A stretch of 64,000 nt of DNA from contig NZ_JADMKV010000012.1 of assembly GCF_015476545.1 (NCBI RefSeq), forward strand, positions 1 to 64,000, in the 5' to 3' direction. The position numbers were made by a program, and so were the translations under genes. The notes beneath the pieces were generated by a model. The model was not told the origin of the DNA. It did not search any database and saw only the letters and a list, made by a program, of their open reading frames with translations. This stretch comes from Methylobacter sp. BlB1 (lineage in GTDB: Bacteria > Pseudomonadota > Gammaproteobacteria > Methylococcales > Methylomonadaceae). The first letter of the stretch is position 1; the number at the start of each line of letters is the position of its first letter. Of this stretch, positions 40,402 through 48,976 are shown piece after piece.

Positions 40402-41697
40402 ATGCAGGCGCAAAACCGAAAGAAACCTTATCAGCAGCTTTATTTTCAAGTATTGACGGCTATTGCTCTGGCCATTTTGCTTGGCCATTTCTATCCTGAA
40501 ACCGGCATCGCCATGAAACCGCTGGGCGACGGCTTCATCAAGCTGATCAAGATGATCATCACGCCGATCATCTTCTGTACTGTCGTTTCCGGTATCGCCG
40601 GCATGCGGGACATGAACAAGGTTGGACGCGTCGGCATCAAGGCGCTGGTTTATTTTGAGGCCGTCAGTTCGTTGGCGCTGGTCATCGGATTGATCGTGGT
40701 CCATGCCATCAAGCCCGGCGCGGGCATGAATATTGATGTCGCCACGTTCGATACCAAAAGCCTGACGGCCTATACTACGGCGGCGAAATCGCAAAACGTG
40801 GCGGATTTTCTGCTCAATATCATTCCCGCCAGTGTTGTCGATGCCTTCGCCAAGGGAGACATTCTGCAGGTGCTGCTGATTGCGTTGTTGTTCGGTTTCT
40901 CGCTGGCTGCGCTGGGACAGCTCGGCGAAGACGTAAAGCTGTTCATCGACAAGCTCTCGCAAGTACTCTTCGGCATTGTAGCAACTATCATGAAGCTGGC
41001 GCCGATCGGTGCTTTCGGTGCCATGGCTTTTACTATCGGCAAATACGGCATCGCATCGCTCGCGCCCTTGGCGAAATTGATGGGCAGCTTTTATCTGGCC
41101 TGCCTGCTGTTTATTTTTATCGTGCTGGGCCTGATCGCACGATTGACGGGCTTCAGTATTCTGAAATTCATACGCTATATCAAGGATGAATTGCTCATCG
41201 TGCTGGGCACGTCTTCTTCAGAATCGGTATTGCCGCGCATCATGCTGAAAATGGAGAAACTGGGCTGTTCGAAACCGGTCGTGGGATTAGTGATTCCGAC
41301 CGGCTATTCATTCAATCTGGACGGCACATCGATTTACCTGACCATGGCCGCGATTTTTGTCGCACAGGCCACCAATACGCCGCTAACGCTGACCCAGGAA
41401 TTGACGATTCTGGGCGTCTTGCTGCTGACCTCGAAAGGCGCATCGGGCGTTACCGGCAGCGGCTTTGTTACCCTGGCCGCGACGCTGTCGGCCATTCCGA
41501 CCATTCCGTTGGCGGGACTGGCATTGATTCTCGGCATAGACCGCTTTATGTCCGAGGCGCGCGCGTTGACCAATCTCATCGGCAACGGCGTTGCGACCGT
41601 GGTTGCCTCTAAATGGGAAAATGAACTGGACGGGAAGCAGCTTGATGCAGAGCTTAACGGTATAGGCGAAGCGGTCGAGCAGCAGTCTCCTGAATAA
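40402..41697 (+). CDS. dctA: C4-dicarboxylate/proton symporter (DctA family)
   Basis: The protein belongs to the dicarboxylate/amino acid:cation symporter (DAACS) family, probably taking up succinate, fumarate and malate. It has about eight membrane helices and two re-entrant loops, with the signatures [29 protein letters not shown] and [17 protein letters not shown]. The open frame begins at 40360 inside the preceding gene; ATG 40402 ([14 protein letters not shown]) gives 431 residues and a family-like start. A methanotroph may use it for exchange of organic acids; glutamate transport by a GltP-like member is the alternative. Confidence 0.9.
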   Translation: MQAQNRKKPYQQLYFQVLTAIALAILLGHFYPETGIAMKPLGDGFIKLIKMIITPIIFCTVVSGIAGMRDMNKVGRVGIKALVYFEAVSSLALVIGLIVVHAIKPGAGMNIDVATFDTKSLTAYTTAAKSQNVADFLLNIIPASVVDAFAKGDILQVLLIALLFGFSLAALGQLGEDVKLFIDKLSQVLFGIVATIMKLAPIGAFGAMAFTIGKYGIASLAPLAKLMGSFYLACLLFIFIVLGLIARLTGFSILKFIRYIKDELLIVLGTSSSESVLPRIMLKMEKLGCSKPVVGLVIPTGYSFNLDGTSIYLTMAAIFVAQATNTPLTLTQELTILGVLLLTSKGASGVTGSGFVTLAATLSAIPTIPLAGLALILGIDRFMSEARALTNLIGNGVATVVASKWENELDGKQLDAELNGIGEAVEQQSPE

Positions 41698-41783
41698 TTC
41701 CTCTCTCATGTCACGTAATGGCCATGGATTTTTACCGCGAAGAACACGAAGGCCACGAAGTTTTATATTATTCATAACCTAGC

Positions 41784-41808
41784 CGGACAGGGCATGTTGC
41801 CCTGTCCG
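41784..41808. terminator. 11-bp hairpin downstream of dctA
   Basis: CGGACAGGGCA / TGCCCTGTCCG form a perfect 11-bp stem with a TGT loop between dctA and the convergent dehydrogenase gene. No T-tract follows on either strand, so termination strength is uncertain. Confidence 0.5.
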
Positions 41809-41899
41809 AAACGTTTGATATTGGTTAGTGCAGTCCCTTAGCTCAGACATTGCAGAAACGTTAAGAACGGGGTTGCAACCCCCATTCCGCTTGAAGCTG

Positions 41900-41931
41900 C
41901 TTTTCCAATGATTTCATGGCCCGGCACGAAG
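41900..41931 (-). pseudogene. Short remnant of a zinc alcohol dehydrogenase
   Basis: On the minus strand this stretch encodes FVPGHEIIGKAAS, the zinc-binding motif of alcohol dehydrogenases, with no gene around it. Twenty bases (41910-41929) are identical to positions 39423-39442 inside the intact dehydrogenase gene, in the same orientation. I infer the residue of a lost paralogue or a short recombination scar. Too short to be certain. Confidence 0.4.
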
Positions 41932-41945
41932 CTGATCGTGACAAA

Positions 41946-43109
41946 TTATTGATGCTGATAAATCCGGTAAATACTGCCGGTAAAGTCATCCGAAATATAG
42001 ATAGCGCCGTCCGGCCCTTCGGCAACATCAACTGGTCGGCCTATGACATCGCCTTGCTGCTCAAAACCTGTGACAAAGTCGCGTTCCTTGATCGCACCAT
42101 TGGGTTCGAAATGCAGCGATACAACTTTATAGCCGATTTTTTGGGTGCGGTTCCAGGAACCATGCAGAGCCACTAACGCTGAGTTTTTAAACTTTGACGG
42201 CAAGTTTTTACTGCGAAGAAAAGTGATGCCAAGAGGCGAGGCATGGGCGGCAAATTCATGAATTGGGGCCTCGCTGCCGCGTATTCTTTCTTCATTGCCG
42301 GTACCAAAATCGGGATCGGGGGCTTTATTGCCATTGGCATAAGGCCATCCGTAAAATTTGTCTTGTTCAATCCGGTTAAGTTCGCAGGGAGGGAAGTCAT
42401 CGCTTAGAAAATCACGGCCATTATCGACGCCGAACAGTTCATGAGTGACCGGGTGCCAGTCAAAGCCGACCGTATTGCGCAGCCCTGTTGCGAATAGCGT
42501 TTCATGCCCGCCGTTCGGGTCATAGCGCAGCATGGCTGCCCGTTTCGGAGTCTTTTCCAGGCAGGCATTGCAGCTCGATCCGATCGATACATACATCAGG
42601 CCATCCGGGCCGAACCGCACCGTGCGGCTCCAGTGATTGCCGCCGCCCGGAATATCGGTGACGATACGCTCGTATTCGCCTTGTGTCGCGCGTGATCGGG
42701 CATCGAAGCGTACGCGCCCGATTGCATCGGTTTCGGCAACATACAAACGTCCCTGATAGAAATCCAGGCCGTGCGGCCGTTTCAGCCCGGTCAGCAGATC
42801 CCGTCTGCCATCCGGCGCGCCGTCATGATTGTCATCCCGCTCAAGCAAGACGACCCGGTCGTCAGAGGGCAGGCTTACCAGCAGATCGCCCGCTTCAGTA
42901 AAACGCAGCATGCGGGCACCCGGTAGATTCTTTGCATAGATTGAAATCGAAAAGCCCGGCGGCAGGCGTAAGCGCGTACTCAGCTGTTCTTCAGCCGGCG
43001 GATTTTTCTTCAGAACAGGCGTATTGATGCCGAACAAGCGGGAAACCAGGAACCCTAGAATGGCTCCTATGATAATGATGCGCGCCAGTGTCCAAAGAGA
43101 TTTATGCAT
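41946..43109 (-). CDS. Glucose/sorbosone dehydrogenase-type beta-propeller protein
   Basis: The protein has an N-terminal membrane anchor or uncleaved signal (LARIIIIGAILGFLVSRLFG) and a six-bladed propeller of the soluble-PQQ glucose/sorbosone dehydrogenase (GSDH) family. Segments such as GLKRPHGLDFYQGRLYVAE, GNHWSRTVRFGPDGLMYVSI, ATGLRNTVGFDWHP and the ALHGSWNRTQKIGYKV are family marks; the histidine in RPHG and the arginine pair are at expected PQQ sites. ATG 43109 is preferred to the longest frame (43187). Substrate unknown; a periplasmic sugar or aldehyde is plausible. PQQ is likely available because xoxF is in this genome. Confidence 0.85.
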   Translation of the reverse strand: MHKSLWTLARIIIIGAILGFLVSRLFGINTPVLKKNPPAEEQLSTRLRLPPGFSISIYAKNLPGARMLRFTEAGDLLVSLPSDDRVVLLERDDNHDGAPDGRRDLLTGLKRPHGLDFYQGRLYVAETDAIGRVRFDARSRATQGEYERIVTDIPGGGNHWSRTVRFGPDGLMYVSIGSSCNACLEKTPKRAAMLRYDPNGGHETLFATGLRNTVGFDWHPVTHELFGVDNGRDFLSDDFPPCELNRIEQDKFYGWPYANGNKAPDPDFGTGNEERIRGSEAPIHEFAAHASPLGITFLRSKNLPSKFKNSALVALHGSWNRTQKIGYKVVSLHFEPNGAIKERDFVTGFEQQGDVIGRPVDVAEGPDGAIYISDDFTGSIYRIYQHQ

Positions 43110-43247
43110 AAGAAATGTCCATCCGATTATCAAAATTCTTTTCGAGGCTGTGTTAAATCGCATTTTTGTCATTTGAACGGGCACCAATCAGGAAGTTTCT
43201 TTATCAAATGAGTACGACGTTCATGAACATTTTTCTTGGAGATTACT

Positions 43248-43691
43248 ATGGCTGAAACCGGAATCGATAATGACGCAGTGGTGGCCGTGCTGAATAAAAT
43301 CCTGGAAACCGAACTGGCCGGTGTTGTTTGTTATTCGCATTACGCATTGATGATATATGGCTATAACCGTATCCCCATCATTTCGTGGCTGCGAAGTCAT
43401 GCAACTGAATCTTTGGGTCATGCCAATCAAGCAGGCGAGTTGATCACCGGTTTGGGCGGGCATCCTTCCCTCGGCATCGGCCCATTGCTGGAGTCGCACC
43501 GGCATGACATCGGCGACATCCTGAGAGAATCGCTGGAGCATGAAATGCTGGCTTTATCGGCTTATTATGAATTGCTGGAGTTGGTGAAGGACCGCAACGT
43601 GATGCTGGAGGAGTATGCCAGGCGCCTGATCGCACAGGAGGAAACGCATCAGAGCGAAGTACGCAAAATGCTCAGAAAACCCGGCCAGTAA
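43248..43691 (+). CDS. Bacterioferritin-like ferritin-fold protein
   Basis: The 147-residue protein is a four-helix ferritin-like protein close to bacterioferritin/DPS-type proteins. It carries diiron-type ligands in ETELAGVVCYSHY, the ATESLGHANQAGEL segment, HEMLALSAYYELLE and EETHQSEVRKML. Bacterioferritin proper binds heme by Met52, which I cannot place here, so storage, detoxification or a DPS-like role are all open. ATG 43248 has GGAG six bases upstream; a TTG 12 bases earlier extends the frame but overlaps that site. Confidence 0.8.
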   Translation: MAETGIDNDAVVAVLNKILETELAGVVCYSHYALMIYGYNRIPIISWLRSHATESLGHANQAGELITGLGGHPSLGIGPLLESHRHDIGDILRESLEHEMLALSAYYELLELVKDRNVMLEEYARRLIAQEETHQSEVRKMLRKPGQ

Positions 43692-43758
43692 AGAAATCTG
43701 TGTAAATTTTCAGGCCGCGATAAAATAGGCGGCTGACAAGACTATGATGTGAGTTGCC

Positions 43759-44067
43759 ATGAGCTATTATAAATACCACGTATTCTTCTGTACCCACCAG
43801 CGCGAGAATGGCAGTGCTTGCTGCGCGAACCGCGGCGCATCGATTGTGCGCGATTATGCCAAGGATCAGGTTAAAAAATTGAAACTGAACGGCCCGGGCA
43901 AGTGCCGTGTCAATAATGCCGGTTGCATGGATCGCTGTGCTGAAGGTCCCGTGCTGGTGGTTTATCCGGAAGGGGTATGGTACACCTATCACGATAAGGC
44001 CGATATCGATGAGATTATTGAAGAGCATCTGCAGCATGGACGGATCGTCGAGCGCTTGAAGATTTAG
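43759..44067 (+). CDS. Thioredoxin-fold [2Fe-2S] ferredoxin
   Basis: The 102-residue protein is a shethna-type or Clostridium-pasteurianum-type [2Fe-2S] ferredoxin with the thioredoxin-like fold also found in NuoE. Cluster ligands are Cys11 (VFFCTHQRENGS), Cys21 or Cys22, Cys56 and Cys60 (NAGCMDRCAEGP). The C-terminus DIDEIIEEHLQHGRIVERL is typical of the stand-alone forms. Its partner is unknown. It has an independent start (ATG) about 67 bases after the ferritin-like gene. Confidence 0.92.
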   Translation: MSYYKYHVFFCTHQRENGSACCANRGASIVRDYAKDQVKKLKLNGPGKCRVNNAGCMDRCAEGPVLVVYPEGVWYTYHDKADIDEIIEEHLQHGRIVERLKI

Positions 44068-44243
44068 GCGAACAAACCCGTCCAGCCTACTGGTTGTCTT
44101 TGACGAACTGCGTCAAGCCGCGCTTCTGCGATATAATGTCTGCCCCAATATAAAAATTGCCGCTATCGGTTTGAGCGGCCTTCATTGATTATTAATCTAT
44201 AACCTTGTTGTACGGCGGCAGGGGTTATCGTAAGGAGAATTTT

Positions 44244-44810
44244 GTGGCAAAGGCCAGTGATTTAAAGAAAGGTATGGTTGTCGAAATCAACGGCGTCCCG
44301 CACGTTGTCAAGCAAGTCGAAGTCAGAAGCCCTTCGTCCCGCGGCGCAACGACGTTGTATAAAGTCCGCTTTAACAATCTCAAGACGGGCCAGAAGCTGG
44401 ACGAGTCTTTAAAGGGCGATGATTTCTTTAAGGACGCCGACTGCATACGCGCCAAAGTGCAGTTTTCTTATATCGATGGCGACAACTATATCTTCATGAA
44501 TATGGAAGATTATACCCAGTACAGCCTCAGTGCCGAAGATCTGGAGGGGCAGAAGGAATACCTGACCGAAGGTCTCGAAGGCATAGTGGCTCTGCTGATA
44601 GATGACGCCTTGCTGGCTATCGAATTGCCCGGATCGGTTGCGCTCAGGATCGTGGAGACGGCGCCCGGCATTAAAGGCGCGACGATGACAGGCCGCACCA
44701 AGCCGGCGCGCCTGACAACCGGCCTGGAAGTCCAGGTGCCGGAATACCTGGAAAATGAAGAGCTGATCAGAATCAATACCCTGACCGGCAAATTCATGTC
44801 GCGTGCTTAA
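44244..44810 (+). CDS. efpL: Elongation factor P-like protein EfpL (YeiP)
   Basis: This is the YeiP/EfpL branch of the EF-P family, which relieves ribosome stalling at proline-rich and some other motifs. The distinguishing mark is in the domain I loop: SPSSRGATTLYK with Arg33 at the tip instead of the modified Lys34 of EF-P, and no PGKG. The three beta-barrel domains are complete at 188 residues, ending ENEELIRINTLTGKFMSRA. The GTG start at 44244 lies just after TAAGGAG; the ATG-less longer frame from 44205 has no support. A true efp gene is not in the window. Confidence 0.92.
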   Translation: MAKASDLKKGMVVEINGVPHVVKQVEVRSPSSRGATTLYKVRFNNLKTGQKLDESLKGDDFFKDADCIRAKVQFSYIDGDNYIFMNMEDYTQYSLSAEDLEGQKEYLTEGLEGIVALLIDDALLAIELPGSVALRIVETAPGIKGATMTGRTKPARLTTGLEVQVPEYLENEELIRINTLTGKFMSRA

Positions 44811-44865
44811 TATTTAATACTATTGAACTGGGCAATCCCGCGGTTGCCCCTATGACAGACCTCGT

Positions 44866-46014
44866 GTGGACAATCTCTTAACCGTACCTCAGGGCGAATT
44901 TAAACTGAATCGCCTGCCGTTGCGTGCGCGCGAATTGCTGCGCGCCTGGGACGCAGGCGATGAATACCTGCTCGATTATCTGGCCGAAGACGGGAAACTG
45001 CCGGCCGATGCCCGGATTTTAATTCTCAACGACACATTCGGCGCGCTGGCCGTGGCGTTGAGCCGTTTTGGACCGCAGGCGATTTCCGATTCCTATCTGT
45101 CGCAGCAGGCGACACGCATGAATCTGGCCGAGAATGGCCTGGCCGAAGACAGCGTCAGGCTGCTGAGCAGCCTGGACGCACCGGACGGCGTTTTCGATCG
45201 GGTTCTGATCAAAGTGCCCAAGACGCTGGCTTTGCTGGAGGATGAACTGATACGCCTGCAGCCGCATTTGACCTCATCGACGCAGATCATCGTGGGCGGC
45301 ATGATAAAGGCATTGCCGGCTTCGGTCTGGAAAATACTGGAACGTCTGGTCGGGCCGACGGCAACGTCTCTAGCCCACAAAAAGGCGCGATTGATTTTCG
45401 CTTCGCCGGACCCGAAGCGGATGGTGCCGGCTAATCCTTATCCGGTTCGCTATCGGCTCGAAGGCACCGATTATCTGATTGCTAATCATGCCAACGTGTT
45501 TTCGCGCGACAGCCTCGACATCGGTACGCGCTTTTTTCTGCAGCATCTGCCGGTCAAGCCCGAAGCGCGCGATATTGTTGATCTGGGCTGCGGCAATGGC
45601 ATAGTCGGCCTGATGGTGGCTGTACGCAATCCGCAGGCGACCGTTCACTTTGTTGATGAGTCCTTTATGGCCGTGGCTTCCGCCGAAGAAAATTTCCGTC
45701 GCGCTTTGGGAGCGAAGCGGCAGGCGATATTTTGCGCCGGCGATGGACTGACAGATTTTGAGCCGAATTCGGCCGACTTGATTCTTTGCAATCCGCCTTT
45801 TCACCAGCAGCATACCGTAGGCGATCAGATCGCTTCGAGCATGTTCAAGCATTCGCGCAGGATATTGCAGCCAAACGGCGAGTTATGGGTGATCGGCAAT
45901 CGTCATCTGGATTATCACGTCGCGCTTAAACGACTTTTCGGCACCTGTTCGGTTGTCGCAGCCAATGCGAAATTTGTGATTTTGCGGGCCCGTATCAGCA
46001 ATCAGCAGCTTTAG
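44866..46014 (+). CDS. rlmG: 23S rRNA (guanine-1835-N2)-methyltransferase
   Basis: RlmG methylates G1835 of 23S rRNA with S-adenosylmethionine. The 382-residue protein shows the tandem fold of this family: a degenerate N-terminal methyltransferase-like domain (ARILILNDTFGALAVAL) and an active C-terminal one with motif I VDLGCGNGIVGLMV and the catalytic DLILCNPPFHQQH. The start is GTG at 44866 (VDNLLTVPQGEFKLNRLP); the ATG at 44852 is out of frame. About 55 bases follow efpL, so cotranscription is possible. Confidence 0.92.
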   Translation: MDNLLTVPQGEFKLNRLPLRARELLRAWDAGDEYLLDYLAEDGKLPADARILILNDTFGALAVALSRFGPQAISDSYLSQQATRMNLAENGLAEDSVRLLSSLDAPDGVFDRVLIKVPKTLALLEDELIRLQPHLTSSTQIIVGGMIKALPASVWKILERLVGPTATSLAHKKARLIFASPDPKRMVPANPYPVRYRLEGTDYLIANHANVFSRDSLDIGTRFFLQHLPVKPEARDIVDLGCGNGIVGLMVAVRNPQATVHFVDESFMAVASAEENFRRALGAKRQAIFCAGDGLTDFEPNSADLILCNPPFHQQHTVGDQIASSMFKHSRRILQPNGELWVIGNRHLDYHVALKRLFGTCSVVAANAKFVILRARISNQQL

Positions 46015-46017
46015 GGC

Positions 46018-46054
46018 AAAAAAAACTCCCAATGCCGAAAAGAGCATTGGGAGT
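46018..46054 (-). terminator. Rho-independent terminator of the small membrane protein gene
   Basis: On the minus strand a perfect 11-bp stem ACTCCCAATGC / GCATTGGGAGT with an 8-base loop is followed by a run of T (8 T in all). It lies about 68 bases downstream of the 50-residue ORF. On the plus strand it lacks a T-tract, but might still act for rlmG. Confidence 0.85.
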
Positions 46055-46122
46055 ATGAGAGGTCAAACAGGACAATCAATCGTCACTATCTGGAGTGCAA
46101 TACCAGGAGATGGTAAAAAATC

Positions 46123-46275
46123 TTAGCTGTGCAGCTTGCGATTGAAGAATATGTTGCTAAAAATAGCCGATGCTGCGAACAGAACGGTAGAAACAATGAA
46201 TTCGCCGGAAATAAAACCGAAAACACCGGTGATGAACATCAGGCCAATTAAAACATCTCTTTGAAAATCAGTCAT
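46123..46275 (-). CDS. Small membrane protein, 50 residues
   Basis: The minus-strand frame reads MTDFQRDVLIGLMFITG, then VFGFISGEFIVSTVLFASAA, and ends IFSNIFFNRKLHS before TAA. Two adjoining hydrophobic segments (about residues 9-22 and 27-43) suggest a helical hairpin in the membrane with a basic C-terminus. Support is unusual for so short a frame: a near-consensus sigma-70 promoter 45-80 bases upstream and a strong terminator downstream define a transcript of about 300 bases with this ORF in the middle. No clear Shine-Dalgarno sequence is seen (GGATC at -13). I recognise no family. Confidence 0.7.
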   Translation of the reverse strand: MTDFQRDVLIGLMFITGVFGFISGEFIVSTVLFAASAIFSNIFFNRKLHS

Positions 46276-46326
46276 TTTGAAGATCCGTTAGTATGTTGAG
46301 AATAGGAAATAAGTGAATTGAGGCAT

Positions 46327-46355
46327 ACTATACAGACGCACTTATTAGTTGACAA
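46327..46355 (-). promoter_or_regulatory. Sigma-70 promoter of the small membrane protein gene
   Basis: On the minus strand TTGTCA (46355-46350) and TATAGT (46332-46327) are separated by 17 bases, each one base off consensus. Transcription would start near 46320, leaving a leader of about 45 bases. Confidence 0.7.
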
Positions 46356-46659
46356 TATGGCTAGTTATTAATTAATAATTTCCTATTTTGAAATAATTAT
46401 GGAGCTGATTGTCCTGATTCGGCATGAATCCCATCATCAAGCCAAGCAAAGCTCCTTTTTTCAGCTAGAAATTCGAATCAGTTGATATGACGTTTAATGG
46501 TGGACAAGTTCTGCCATTCATTATCCGCTGCCCTCTGTGCGGTACAATTGTTATCTCAATGACTCTGTTGCACCAGCGCAACGTCAGAAGCAGACTTAAT
46601 TAGGAGAGTAAATTGTATATTGCTCTCGTTCAGGTACAAAAAAGCAGATCAAGGCTGAT

Positions 46660-46690
46660 AAAGTTATCCACATTTTCTGTGGATAACTTT
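46660..46690. promoter_or_regulatory. Palindrome of two perfect DnaA boxes
   Basis: AAAGTTATCCACA (46660-46672) and TGTGGATAACTTT (46678-46690) are exact inverted copies around a TTTTC spacer. Each arm contains the consensus DnaA box TTATCCACA. DnaA binding is likely on sequence alone; its purpose (control of a nearby gene, DnaA titration, or initiation) is not shown. dnaA and other origin genes are absent from the window. Confidence 0.6.
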
Positions 46691-46931
46691 GTGAGTAACT
46701 TGAAAATAAATTCGCTAACTAGCCACTTTTAAAGTCTTTTTATCAGATTGTTCAGCTTTTGAACAATTATCCCGAATTTGAATCATTATTCTTATTTATC
46801 AATGAGATAAAAATGTCAATACTGTCATTTGATATGATTTTGCCAGTTAAATAGTGATTGACAAGTCAAATAATTGGACGCAAAAAATCGCTACCCTCAG
46901 CTGTGGGAAAAATAACTTTGACAACATTCTG

Positions 46932-47336
46932 TCAAGTTTTATTTCTTGAAATAAATCGGGTTTCTACCATGATGCACGCCGCCAGATAGTGAAACCGGTT
47001 TTGTTGTAAAAAATCCATGACTGCCGGGTTGGCTGTACCCGGTTGCAGCCAGACATTCATCAGGCCCAGATCAAGGCATTGTTTTAACACAGCCAGGGTG
47101 GCTTCTGGCGGGACCACAAAGTCGACGATTGTCGGTTTCTCGGGAATTTTGGCTAGTGACGGATAAACCAAATCCCGCTCTACCACTTGCTTGTTAGGAT
47201 TGACCGGAAACAATCGGAAGCCCTTACGCTTCAGATCTTTATAAATGATATTGCCGAATTTGGCGGGATTATCGGTGGCGCCAACAATGGCGATTGTCGT
47301 ATCGGGATGTTCCAGGAGTGAAATCAGATCCGGCAT
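46932..47336 (-). CDS. CoA-binding domain protein (YccU-like)
   Basis: The 134-residue protein is a single Rossmann-type CoA-binding domain as in the N-terminus of succinyl-CoA synthetase alpha. IAIVGATDNPAKFGNIIYKDL is the nucleotide loop, and PVNPNKQVV, DFVVPPEATLAVLKQCL and VWLQPGT complete the family pattern; the end AACIMVETR is also typical. E. coli YccU is the model; its role is not known. Single gene. Confidence 0.88.
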   Translation of the reverse strand: MPDLISLLEHPDTTIAIVGATDNPAKFGNIIYKDLKRKGFRLFPVNPNKQVVERDLVYPSLAKIPEKPTIVDFVVPPEATLAVLKQCLDLGLMNVWLQPGTANPAVMDFLQQNRFHYLAACIMVETRFISRNKT

Positions 47337-47452
47337 AAGCGCTCCGAAAAAGTCAGGGTTACGAATAATTGTTGAGCCAAGTTGCCATATACACAGATAT
47401 ATGATGTCATACGCGCCTTTTTGTTCTGATAATCAGGAGATCATTACTTAGT

Positions 47453-48148
47453 ATGGCGGATTTTAAAGCCCATGTATTCATCGCCGCTGCTGCCAGCAGT
47501 GGCGTCGCCCTGGTTGCTGCTAATGTGCGGCTGATTGATGGCGCCGATGCGCCCTGGCTTATTTTTTTAGGCATAGTCGGCGGCATGCTGCCTGATATCG
47601 ATGCCAGCAATTCCAAACCAGTCAAGCTGTTGTTCAATGTCTTGGCCTTATTGGGCGTGTCCGGTGTATGGATGGCATTCAAGGATAGCTATGTTCAACA
47701 GCAGTTGTTGCTGGGCGTTGTGGCCACTTATCTGGGGATACGTTATGGCTTGTTTTTTCTGTTTAACAGTTTTACCGAGCATCGCGGCGTGTTTCATTCA
47801 TTATTGGCCGCCGCGTTTTTCGCCTGTTTAATGACCTGTATCAGTTTTTATTTCCTTGAGTGGGATATCTTACACGCTTGGCTGAATGGCTCGTTCATAG
47901 CTATCGGCTTTATTGTGCATCTGTTGCTGGATGAACTGTACAGTGTCGATTTATCCAATACCAGAATAAAAAAATCATTTGGCACGGCGTTGAAATTGTT
48001 CAGCTATAAAAATATTCCAGCCTCTGTGTTAATGACAGTCTGTACGATAACGCTTTACTGGCTGGCGCCGTCGCCGGCGCCTTTCCTGAAGGTTTGGCAG
48101 GCGGCGCACTGGAATCAGTATTTAACGCAAGCGAAGCTTTGCCAGTAA
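47453..48148 (+). CDS. YdjM-like membrane-bound metal-dependent hydrolase family protein
   Basis: The 231-residue inner-membrane protein has four to five hydrophobic segments and belongs to the YdjM/DUF457 family. Conserved His and Asp residues are visible in ADFKAHVFIAAAASSG, GGMLPDIDASNSKPVK, TEHRGVFHSLLAAAFF and HLLLDELYSVDL, a pattern of putative metal ligands. E. coli YdjM is an SOS-regulated gene; I see no LexA box upstream here. The biochemical role of the family is not established. Confidence 0.82.
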   Translation: MADFKAHVFIAAAASSGVALVAANVRLIDGADAPWLIFLGIVGGMLPDIDASNSKPVKLLFNVLALLGVSGVWMAFKDSYVQQQLLLGVVATYLGIRYGLFFLFNSFTEHRGVFHSLLAAAFFACLMTCISFYFLEWDILHAWLNGSFIAIGFIVHLLLDELYSVDLSNTRIKKSFGTALKLFSYKNIPASVLMTVCTITLYWLAPSPAPFLKVWQAAHWNQYLTQAKLCQ

Positions 48149-48389
48149 AATAAGAAAACGCTTCAGGTTTAATTCCGAGCCTATTGATATTTAATAGACT
48201 ATACTTTTTGAAGATAAGAAAACAGTGGCTCAATTTGTGGCTTAATTGTCAGATAACTGCCAAATACAATAAAATAGCCGCTTTTTGGACGTAACTCCGG
48301 TATTTTGGTTTTTTTAAAGTATCGGTAGCGGATCAGTGTTATGTCTGTATGGTTGTTATCGATCCGCGCAAGAGGAATCAGTAAAAAAT

Positions 48390-48959
48390 ATGTCAACAAT
48401 CGATAAATCTCAGAGTCAAATTAATCGGCGAAGATTTTTACAGATGTTAGCCTGCGGCTCATTAGTTGCAGGTTTTCCCAGTCTCGTTGAGGCTTCACCA
48501 AGAAAGTTCTTTCAGTCCGCCCGAAACCTCGCTTTTTTAAACACCCACACCGGCGAAAGATTAGCATTAACTTATTTTGAACAAGGCCGGTATCTTTCAG
48601 ATGCCTTGCAGGAGGTGAATTATCTGCTGAGGGATCACAGAACCGATGATGTCTACGACATCGATACGGCTCTGCTGGATCAGCTTTACAATCTACGGAC
48701 CATGCTGGGTATAAGCAGACCATTCCACATCATTTCCGGTTATCGCTCGCCCTATACCAATGCACTGCTGCAGGAGCGGAGCAGCGGCGTGGCCACCCAC
48801 AGTCTGCATATGCAGGGCAGAGCCATCGACATTCGTATTGAAGGCTTTAATACCAAGCATTTGCGTAATGCCGCGATTGCCATGCAATCCGGCGGCGTCG
48901 GCTACTACCGGCGTTCGAACTTCGTGCATCTCGATACGGGCCGGGTCAGAACCTGGTAA
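48390..48959 (+). CDS. mepK: Tat-exported DUF882 peptidoglycan endopeptidase (MepK/YcbK family)
   Basis: The family (M15-like, DUF882) includes E. coli MepK, a periplasmic endopeptidase that cuts peptidoglycan cross-links, including the 3-3 links made by L,D-transpeptidases. The N-terminus has a twin-arginine signal (NRRRFLQMLACGSLVAGF). The core shows ISGYRSPYTNALL, the metal-site ATHSLHMQGRAIDIR and the SNFVHLDTGRVRTW ending. ATG 48390 (MSTIDKSQ) is chosen over the open frame from 48336. It is convergent with an LdtD-type gene, matching the biochemical link between the two. Confidence 0.88.
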   Translation: MSTIDKSQSQINRRRFLQMLACGSLVAGFPSLVEASPRKFFQSARNLAFLNTHTGERLALTYFEQGRYLSDALQEVNYLLRDHRTDDVYDIDTALLDQLYNLRTMLGISRPFHIISGYRSPYTNALLQERSSGVATHSLHMQGRAIDIRIEGFNTKHLRNAAIAMQSGGVGYYRRSNFVHLDTGRVRTW

Positions 48960-48976
48960 ATTTTAATCGACTGTTT

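Larger units (their letters stand above)
46276..46931. other. AT-rich 656-base gap with DnaA-box palindrome
   Basis: Between the small membrane protein gene and the CoA-binding protein gene lies a long AT-rich stretch. It holds the promoter at 46327-46355 and the DnaA palindrome at 46660-46690, listed separately, and a TTGAC-AA-GTCAA inverted repeat at 46858-46869. I see no further ORF with a ribosome-binding site and no recognisable RNA gene. Confidence 0.5.

Noticed and set aside
41721-41760. Possible repeat with gaacacgaaggccacgaag
   Set aside because: Looks like a short degenerate direct repeat, but no second copy was found in the window, so it is not called.
46276-46931. Chromosomal replication origin
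   Set aside because: Two perfect DnaA boxes are present, but there is no dnaA, dnaN, gidA or mnmE, no 13-mer array and no cluster of further boxes, so only the palindrome is reported.
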